Positions 6,350-11,117 of a stretch of 11,117 nt of DNA are shown in pieces. Each line of letters opens with the position of its first letter. Within the stretch, counting starts at the first letter, position 1. Both the position numbers and the translations under genes were made by a program. This DNA is from Polynucleobacter sp. (GTDB lineage Bacteria; Pseudomonadota; Gammaproteobacteria; Burkholderiales; Burkholderiaceae): assembly GCA_020059445.1 (NCBI GenBank), contig JAGVCB010000173.1, positions 1 to 11,117 of the forward strand, read 5' to 3'. The notes beneath the pieces are model-generated. The model did no database searches and was not told where the DNA came from. It was given only the letters and a program-made list of their open reading frames with translations.

Positions 6350-7438
6350 TTATATAGACGACTTGGGTTTCAAGCCTTTTATTAAAGATAAGCATGCTGC
6401 CACTGGCCAAATCCAAGCCAGCCATGACATCAAATGATTAAAGTGCAACAAACGCCCTTGGCGCCATTCTTGAATGGTCACCAAATAGTATGGGTTTTGT
6501 GGCAAGAAATTAACCAAGAAAAGCATTCCTAGCAGGGCGCAAATACCAATCACATACAAAGACGCTCTGTTCAATTGCAAGGCACCAAATAATAGAATTG
6601 TTGAAAATATCATTCCCCACAGTGCGGGAGGTGTTAACCACGCAAAGCTCTTATCAGCTCCAAACTGCATTCCTGAAAACAAGCCCTTCAAAATGATCGT
6701 GATAATCAGCAAAAAAAATAGCAGGGGCAATCGTGGTGCACTTTTGCGCATGGTCAATGCAATGGTGATGCCAGAAAAAATCCAAGCCAACATGGTTGTG
6801 GCAATTTCAATTGTGGCAAAGTTAAAAGTACTGGTCCAAAGAATTGAATTGGGCCACTTGGTCGGAAGACCACCCATGGCCAACCATGCTGTTTGAGGAT
6901 AAATTTGCGCCCATGGAAATGACATTAACAACAAAATACCGCTAGATCGAACCCCAAACCATTCAATCCTTTTTCTTTGAAAAACACTTCCTGAAAGCCA
7001 AGTAGGATCGAATGTGATGGCAATGAGCGCGCCTATCGCCACACCAGATATGTTTGCCCACCAATCAACATTGCTAGGTATCCGAGTGACTAGCCAAGTC
7101 TGTAAAGATTCCAAGCATCCGGAAAGAAGTGCGCCAATGATGATTGATAGCAACAGGGCGCGATAAGATTTTAGGCGGGGATAAATCGCAAAAATAATTA
7201 AAAATCCCAAAGGCATGTAACCCAAGATATTGGTAAAAACATCAAATGATGTGATGTACCGAGGTATTGGCGCAAAAATCCAATCCAAATAAGTGGCGCC
7301 CACACTGATATTGAAATTAAACGGATAAATACTCGCGTAAATGATCAATAAAATATAAGCCAAACAGGCCATCCTTGCGGTTGGCATTGGCAAATCTGGC
7401 CAGTTGAGGCGTTGAGGTCTTTGAAAATTCCCTGACAT
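6350..7438 (-). CDS. VanZ-like family integral membrane protein
   Basis: This is a 362-residue inner-membrane protein with about ten hydrophobic segments. The N-terminal half holds the VanZ-like domain: TNILGYMPLGFLIIF (69-83), then E110-x2-Q113 (ESLQTW), R119, D125, N129 and G132 (SNVDWWANISGVAIG). The C-terminal half adds five or so further helices without a recognised motif. VanZ of vancomycin clusters gives low-level teicoplanin resistance, but most VanZ-like proteins, including this one, have no known function and should not be taken as resistance genes. I chose the ATG at 7436-7438; an in-frame upstream ATG at 7510 would overlap birA and is unlikely. The gene appears to head the lip operon and is divergent from birA. 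Confidence 0.85.
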   Translation of the reverse strand: MSGNFQRPQRLNWPDLPMPTARMACLAYILLIIYASIYPFNFNISVGATYLDWIFAPIPRYITSFDVFTNILGYMPLGFLIIFAIYPRLKSYRALLLSIIIGALLSGCLESLQTWLVTRIPSNVDWWANISGVAIGALIAITFDPTWLSGSVFQRKRIEWFGVRSSGILLLMSFPWAQIYPQTAWLAMGGLPTKWPNSILWTSTFNFATIEIATTMLAWIFSGITIALTMRKSAPRLPLLFFLLIITIILKGLFSGMQFGADKSFAWLTPPALWGMIFSTILLFGALQLNRASLYVIGICALLGMLFLVNFLPQNPYYLVTIQEWRQGRLLHFNHLMSWLAWIWPVAACLSLIKGLKPKSSI

Positions 7439-7458
7439 AACCACATAGTACCTACAAT
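7432..7458 (+). promoter_or_regulatory. Possible birA promoter
   Basis: CTGACA at 7432-7437 (five of six to TTGACA) and TACAAT at 7453-7458 (five of six to TATAAT) face birA. The spacing is only 15 bases, shorter than the usual 17. The predicted start point falls on or near the birA ATG at 7465. No Shine-Dalgarno sequence precedes birA, which would agree with a leaderless message. The -35 overlaps the start codon of the divergent VanZ-like gene. Confidence 0.4.
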
Positions 7459-7464
7459 ATTGAT

Positions 7465-8247
7465 ATGGCGATAAATTGGATCCTAGAAAGTGTTGATCAA
7501 AGTGCTTCAACCAATGAAGACTTGATGGCTAGGTGGCGAGCTGGTCAGCTGTGGGAGCCCATCGCCAGAAAAGCCATCACACAAACTTCTGGCAAAGGTC
7601 GCCTTGGCAGAGCTTGGGTCAGTCATGCTAAGCAAGCCCTGACATTTTCAGTGGCCTACCCATTTAAAAAAAGTATTTCTGAACTTTCAGGCTTAAGCCT
7701 TGCTTGCGGGCTTGCTGTGATCAAAGGCATCAGTCAAGCAAGCGGTATTTCTCAAGAAGACTTAAAAAAACAAGGTCTTGGTCTCAAATGGCCCAACGAT
7801 ATTTTCCTCAATGATAAAAAATTAGCCGGCATGCTCTTGGAGGGCGGCCAAATTGATTCATCTCAACCCACTTGGCTTGTGATTGGCATTGGGATTAATT
7901 TGACGACCGATGAAGCTTTGGAAAATTGCATTCAACGCCCCATTGCCAGCTTAGATCAGATCAGCCAAGTTGAAGCGATGGATGCTGATGTGTTGTGGCT
8001 TGCCATACTCAAAGAGCTGGCAGAAACCATCGAACTCTTTGAGCAACATTCATTTGCGAAATTTCAGGATGAATGGAACTCATGGGATATTTATAAAAAT
8101 AAAACCTGTACCATCATTCAGAATGAACAAATACAGCATGAGGGTTTTGAGCGAGGAGTCGATGATCAAGGTCACTTACTCATTGAGTCTAACCATCAAA
8201 TACAAAAAATTATCAGTGGCGATGTTTCTCTAAAGGCAAAAGCATGA
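7465..8247 (+). CDS. birA: Biotin--[acetyl-CoA-carboxylase] ligase, catalytic-only type
   Basis: BirA activates biotin with ATP and attaches it to the AccB carrier subunit of acetyl-CoA carboxylase. The 260 residues start directly in the ligase domain; the N-terminal winged-helix repressor domain of E. coli BirA is absent, so this is a non-regulatory enzyme. Motifs are ASTNEDLM (14-21), the nucleotide loop GKGRLGRAW (43-51), KWPNDIFLNDKKLAGMLLEG (108-127) with the conserved KWPND, and VIGIGINL (139-146). The last 50 residues fit the SH3-like C-terminal domain. The stop overlaps the coaX ATG by four bases. No ribosome site precedes the ATG, but the STNxDL motif so near the N-terminus rules out a later start. 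Confidence 0.95.
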   Translation: MAINWILESVDQSASTNEDLMARWRAGQLWEPIARKAITQTSGKGRLGRAWVSHAKQALTFSVAYPFKKSISELSGLSLACGLAVIKGISQASGISQEDLKKQGLGLKWPNDIFLNDKKLAGMLLEGGQIDSSQPTWLVIGIGINLTTDEALENCIQRPIASLDQISQVEAMDADVLWLAILKELAETIELFEQHSFAKFQDEWNSWDIYKNKTCTIIQNEQIQHEGFERGVDDQGHLLIESNHQIQKIISGDVSLKAKA

Positions 8248-9035
8248 GCATCTTATTGATCGATATCGGCAACAGTAGACTTAAATGGGCCATCGCCTCT
8301 AGTAACAGTGATTCGAATGCTGATTTTGTTGAGCAAGGCGCGAGCGTGAATGACTCTCCCAATCAACTTGCTCAATTTGATCAACTATCAAAAAATCAAA
8401 CCATTGAAAAAATCATCTGCTCAAGCGTCATCAGCGAAGATCAAACACTTGCTCTTAAAAAGCATTTAAAAACGATCATGACGCAAGCATCGTGGTTTCA
8501 AATCAATGGCGCATCAGCCATAGAGAAACTAGGCAGCCAATACGATCAAGCAGAACAATTGGGCGCAGATAGAAGAGCGATGGCACTTGGCGCTCATCAC
8601 ATGTTTCCAGATAAAAATGTTTTGGTGATCAGCGCTGGAACTGCCACGACCATTGACCTCATTACGCCGACTCAGCACTTGGGTGGCTGGATCATTCCTG
8701 GCATGGCATTGATGACCAACGTACTCAATTTAAATACAGCTCAATTGCCCAAGGTTGCAACCGATCAAGAAAAATTCTCATTAACAATAGGCACCAACAC
8801 CAACAATGCCATTTACCAAGGTATTTTGGCCAGTCACTTAGGCGCAATCTTAATTGCACAAGAATATGCAAAGAATCAGAAAATTAAATTGGATCTGATG
8901 ATTGTGACCGGTGGCAATGCCAAAACATTGGCCACACACCTAAAAGAATCATCTCCATCAATACCGGTTCATCATGAGGAACAAATGGTGCTTAAGGGCC
9001 TTTTGGCTTGGAATAAGATGGGATTAGCTTCATGA
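8244..9035 (+). CDS. coaX: Type III pantothenate kinase
   Basis: CoaX phosphorylates pantothenate, the first step of CoA synthesis, and is the feedback-insensitive type III enzyme (homologous to Bordetella Baf). The ASKHA fold motifs are clear: LIDIGNSRLKWA (5-16, phosphate-1 with Asp7), LGADRRAMALG with the catalytic Asp109, and SAGTATTIDLIT (130-141, phosphate-2), followed by LGGWIIPG. The 263-residue length is normal. AAGG seven bases before the ATG and the ATGA overlap with birA support the start. Pairing with birA, as in Bordetella and Ralstonia, places biotin loading and CoA supply in one transcript, both feeding acetyl-CoA carboxylase. Confidence 0.96.
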   Translation: MSILLIDIGNSRLKWAIASSNSDSNADFVEQGASVNDSPNQLAQFDQLSKNQTIEKIICSSVISEDQTLALKKHLKTIMTQASWFQINGASAIEKLGSQYDQAEQLGADRRAMALGAHHMFPDKNVLVISAGTATTIDLITPTQHLGGWIIPGMALMTNVLNLNTAQLPKVATDQEKFSLTIGTNTNNAIYQGILASHLGAILIAQEYAKNQKIKLDLMIVTGGNAKTLATHLKESSPSIPVHHEEQMVLKGLLAWNKMGLAS

Positions 9036-9271
9036 GTAAAAAACTAAAAGCCGCTTTGATCATTTCAATATGCATTGTTATTTTGTTGGCCTTACAAATT
9101 AATGCTAACTCTTTCAGAGCTAAAAGCACCATCAACGCTTGGGTAGAAACTGCGTTTCAAGGATCAACAAGCGCTGTTCAGGAAAACGATCAAATCAAAC
9201 TTCTGAGCCCAGCGCAATCAAAATCACCAGAATCATCAAGCCCTGATCTTGTTAACAAGAGCAGTCGTTGA
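9032..9271 (+). CDS. Small single-pass membrane protein, unknown function
   Basis: I do not recognise this 79-residue protein. It has a short basic start (MSKKLK), one hydrophobic helix at about 7-25 (AALIISICIVILLALQI), and a polar, Ser/Pro/Gln-rich tail (SPAQSKSPESSSPDLV). It overlaps the coaX stop by four bases (ATGA), which favours real translation. Its last 36 bases overlap the 3' end of the convergent rfaE2 gene. In several betaproteobacteria birA-coaX is followed by a membrane-anchored SPOR-domain (FtsN-like) protein, and this could be a shortened relative that kept the anchor and linker but lost the SPOR domain. That link is inference from position and architecture only. Confidence 0.55.
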   Translation: MSKKLKAALIISICIVILLALQINANSFRAKSTINAWVETAFQGSTSAVQENDQIKLLSPAQSKSPESSSPDLVNKSSR

Positions 9272-9748
9272 TCGATCATGGATAAAAGGGATGGCATAAG
9301 CTTTGCCTCCCCAAGTTTTGACCAAGGCTGTTTCGGCTAAATCATCAATTTGATAATCTCCGCCTTTGACATAAATATCAGGTCTAACTTCAGCAATCAG
9401 CTCAACCGGTGTTTTTTCTTCAAACATCACGACCAAGTCAACAGACTCCAAAGCTGCTAACAGGGCCATGCGGTCATCTTGAGCATTAAGTGGTCTGGCA
9501 TCACCTTTGCCCAATAGACGCACAGAACTGTCTGAATTCACCCCTAACACCAAACTTGCACCCAGACTTTTAGCTTGAGCCAAATAACTCACGTGACCTC
9601 TGTGCAAGATGTCAAACACACCATTTGTAAAAACAACTGGCTTTGGCAAATGCTTTAAAGCTTCCTGTAGATTTTCTACAGGACAGATCTTCTTCTCAAA
9701 TGCTGGTAATGGTAATTTATTAAGATTTGGCGTCGTCATATGCAACAT
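9236..9748 (-). CDS. rfaE2: D-glycero-beta-D-manno-heptose 1-phosphate adenylyltransferase
   Basis: This is the stand-alone nucleotidyltransferase of ADP-heptose synthesis, equivalent to the C-terminal half of E. coli HldE. It makes ADP-heptose for the LPS inner core. The 170 residues show the cytidylyltransferase-like fold: TNGVFDILHRGHVSYLAQA (41-59) with the HxGH nucleotide motif at 49-52, GVNSDSSVR (69-77), DDRMALLAALESVD (91-104), VKGGDY (127-132) and the terminal DRSTTALVNKI. The ATG at 9746-9748 is 11 bases after the photolyase-like stop; an alternative ATG at 9737-9739 would remove three residues. Neither has a strong ribosome site. Its 3' end overlaps the small convergent gene by 36 bases. 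Confidence 0.95.
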   Translation of the reverse strand: MLHMTTPNLNKLPLPAFEKKICPVENLQEALKHLPKPVVFTNGVFDILHRGHVSYLAQAKSLGASLVLGVNSDSSVRLLGKGDARPLNAQDDRMALLAALESVDLVVMFEEKTPVELIAEVRPDIYVKGGDYQIDDLAETALVKTWGGKAYAIPFIHDRSTTALVNKIRA

Positions 9749-9759
9749 CTTACAACTGA

Positions 9760-11073
9760 CTAAATATTTTCTAAATTATTTAGCAATGTTTCTGCATGCT
9801 GCGTGATCAGCAACTGCTCTTCTGCTTCAATTTTCTGCAAATTGGCTGTCATCAAACGAGTTCTTGGATTTTTTTCAAATTCAGCACGATGATTGATTAA
9901 AAAATTCCAATACAAGGTGGTCATGGGGCATGCATCAGGTCCATACCTTTTACTGGATTGGTATGCGCAAGACTCGCAATAATTACTCATTCTTTTAATG
10001 TAAGCGCCACTTGCAACGTAGGGCTTGCTGGTAAATCTTCCGCCATTAGCAAACAAAGCCATACCAGCTGTATTGGGTAACTCAACCCACTCAATTGCAT
10101 CGACATAAATAGCGAGATACCACTCACACACTTGCTGAGGCAATAATTCAGCCAACAAAGCAAAATTACCTGTGACCATCAATCTTTGAATGTGGTGCGC
10201 GTAGCCATATTTCAAAGTCTGTTGAATAGCATCTTTCATACAAGCCATTTTGGTATCAGCCGTCCAATACCAATCAGGCAACTTTCTTTGATGCTGATAA
10301 AAGTTATCTTCTGCCATTTTTGGCATGTCCAAGTAATACATGCCACGAATAAATTCTCGCCAACCCAATATTTGACGTATAAAGCCTTCCACAGCGCTTA
10401 AAGTTACTTGACCATTTTTATAAGCCTCTACCGCAGCATCAACCACTTCTTGTGGATCAATCAACTTCAAATTGAGTGATGTGGACATGATGGAGTGCCA
10501 ACCAAATGGTGTGTCCGTCCACATAGCATCCTGGTGAACGCCAAACAAAGGCAAGCGATGCTCCACGAAATGGTCCAAGGCCAACAAAGCTTGCTCTCTT
10601 GTCACCGCCCATGCAAAATTTTCTAGCTCCCCAGGATGCTTGGGATACTTTGATTCAACATGCGCGATCACTTCCTTGCTGATTGCATCAGGCGTGAACC
10701 ACTTTGGTTCAGTTATTTTCCCTGGTCCTTTTTTAGGATAGGGCTTTCTGTTTTGCTCATCAAAGTTCCACTGACCACCCTCAGGCTCACCATCTTCTTG
10801 AATCAAGATTTTATGTTTTTTGCGCAGATAGCGATAAAAATATTCAAGCCTGATTTCTTTTTTATTGCCCACCCATTCTTTGAACTCATCAAGCCCGCAA
10901 TAAAAATGATCATCTGGCGCAAGGGTCAAATAGATTTCAAGCTCACCGGCCAAATCTTGTAACTCTTTTCTTAAGCGCCACTCGCCTGGCTCAACGCAGA
11001 CCAAATGCGTGAATTGGTGCTTCTGAATGTGCTCTTTGAGAACTGAGACTATTGATAGCTTGCTATCCTTCAC
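9760..11073 (-). CDS. FeS-type cryptochrome/photolyase family protein, N-terminally incomplete
   Basis: This belongs to the FeS-BCP group (PhrB-like prokaryotic (6-4) photolyases), flavoproteins that also carry a [4Fe-4S] cluster. All four cluster cysteines are present: Cys316 (QQVCEWY), Cys366-x2-Cys369 (NYCESC) and Cys382 (PDACPMTTLYW). Other family marks are VEPGEWRL (27-34), EGGQWNFDEQNRKP (98-111), QILGWREFIRGMYYL (234-248) and YAHHIQRLMVTGNF (291-304) with the active-site His pair. Family members are about 500 residues and begin with a LGDQL-like strand. Here the frame gives 437 residues from a GTG at 11071-11073, and the N-terminal part of the antenna-binding domain is missing. Family-like sequence seems to continue upstream to about 11105 and is then lost, so the gene may be frameshifted or its start unrecognised. 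It lies just upstream of rfaE2. Confidence 0.86.
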   Translation of the reverse strand: MKDSKLSIVSVLKEHIQKHQFTHLVCVEPGEWRLRKELQDLAGELEIYLTLAPDDHFYCGLDEFKEWVGNKKEIRLEYFYRYLRKKHKILIQEDGEPEGGQWNFDEQNRKPYPKKGPGKITEPKWFTPDAISKEVIAHVESKYPKHPGELENFAWAVTREQALLALDHFVEHRLPLFGVHQDAMWTDTPFGWHSIMSTSLNLKLIDPQEVVDAAVEAYKNGQVTLSAVEGFIRQILGWREFIRGMYYLDMPKMAEDNFYQHQRKLPDWYWTADTKMACMKDAIQQTLKYGYAHHIQRLMVTGNFALLAELLPQQVCEWYLAIYVDAIEWVELPNTAGMALFANGGRFTSKPYVASGAYIKRMSNYCESCAYQSSKRYGPDACPMTTLYWNFLINHRAEFEKNPRTRLMTANLQKIEAEEQLLITQHAETLLNNLENI

Positions 11074-11117
11074 ATAGGTCAGCTTATATTTTTTATTTTT
11101 TTTCCATAAAAATCAAA

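Noticed and set aside
6342-6425. Longer reading of the ferredoxin with 28 extra N-terminal residues.
   Set aside because: The extra part is the antisense-free tail of the VanZ-like gene read in another frame. The family begins close to MSHFKYHLFFC.
6350-7438. Antibiotic (glycopeptide) resistance through the VanZ-like protein.
   Set aside because: VanZ-like domains are widespread in proteins unrelated to resistance. There are no vanHAX-type neighbours, and the host is Gram-negative.
7439-7510. Longer reading of the VanZ-like protein starting at 7510.
   Set aside because: It would overlap the start of birA, and the added residues are polar and unlike a VanZ N-terminus. The ATG at 7438 gives a normal protein.
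9664-9682. Perfect hairpin CCTGTAGA-TTT-TCTACAGG inside rfaE2.
   Set aside because: An eight-base inverted repeat with a short loop is expected about once by chance in 11 kb. It lies within well-conserved coding sequence, has no second copy in the window, and has no T-run after it.

Overview
This window looks like a piece of chromosome from a low-GC, free-living betaproteobacterium, most likely Burkholderiaceae and close to the freshwater genus Polynucleobacter. The inference rests on gene content and order: a TorF-type porin divergent from ubiK, a ferredoxin/hydrolase/DUF493/lipB/lipA run, a birA-coaX pair without a BirA DNA-binding domain, a stand-alone rfaE2, and an FeS-type photolyase. 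The AT-rich composition agrees. No phage, insertion sequence, CRISPR array, tRNA or rRNA is visible, and nearly all genes are housekeeping or envelope genes.

Left part (1-3433). A porin gene runs off the left edge. Its upstream region carries a textbook sigma-54 promoter and NtrC-like enhancer sites, so the porin is probably induced by nitrogen limitation. In related bacteria it precedes glnK-amtB, which would lie beyond the edge. Divergent from it is ubiK (ubiquinone biosynthesis accessory factor), which converges on an MFS transporter gene. Upstream of the MFS gene, on the same strand, is a lipoprotein gene whose last 45 codons are cut off by two in-frame stops. Divergent from that is a TlpA-like thioredoxin lipoprotein gene, which ends in hairpins facing lipA.

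Middle (3434-7438, minus strand). A tight run of six genes reads VanZ-like membrane protein, [2Fe-2S] ferredoxin, alpha/beta hydrolase, DUF493, lipB, lipA. Gaps are 0 to 8 bases, or a 4-base ATGA overlap. LipB transfers octanoate from ACP to the lipoyl domains and LipA inserts the sulfur atoms. The ferredoxin is a plausible electron or Fe-S partner, but that is inference.

Right part (7465-11117). birA and coaX, which attach biotin and make CoA, run on the plus strand and are followed by a small membrane-anchored protein of unknown function; both joins are ATGA overlaps. Converging on them from the right are the FeS photolyase-like gene and rfaE2 (heptose-1-phosphate adenylyltransferase for LPS). 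The photolyase lacks the first part of its family domain within the readable frame at the window edge, through either a broken frame or a start problem.

The most useful observations are the sigma-54/NtrC control region of the porin, the eroded 3' end of the lipoprotein gene, and the disrupted 5' end of the photolyase gene. I see no convincing new biological system.
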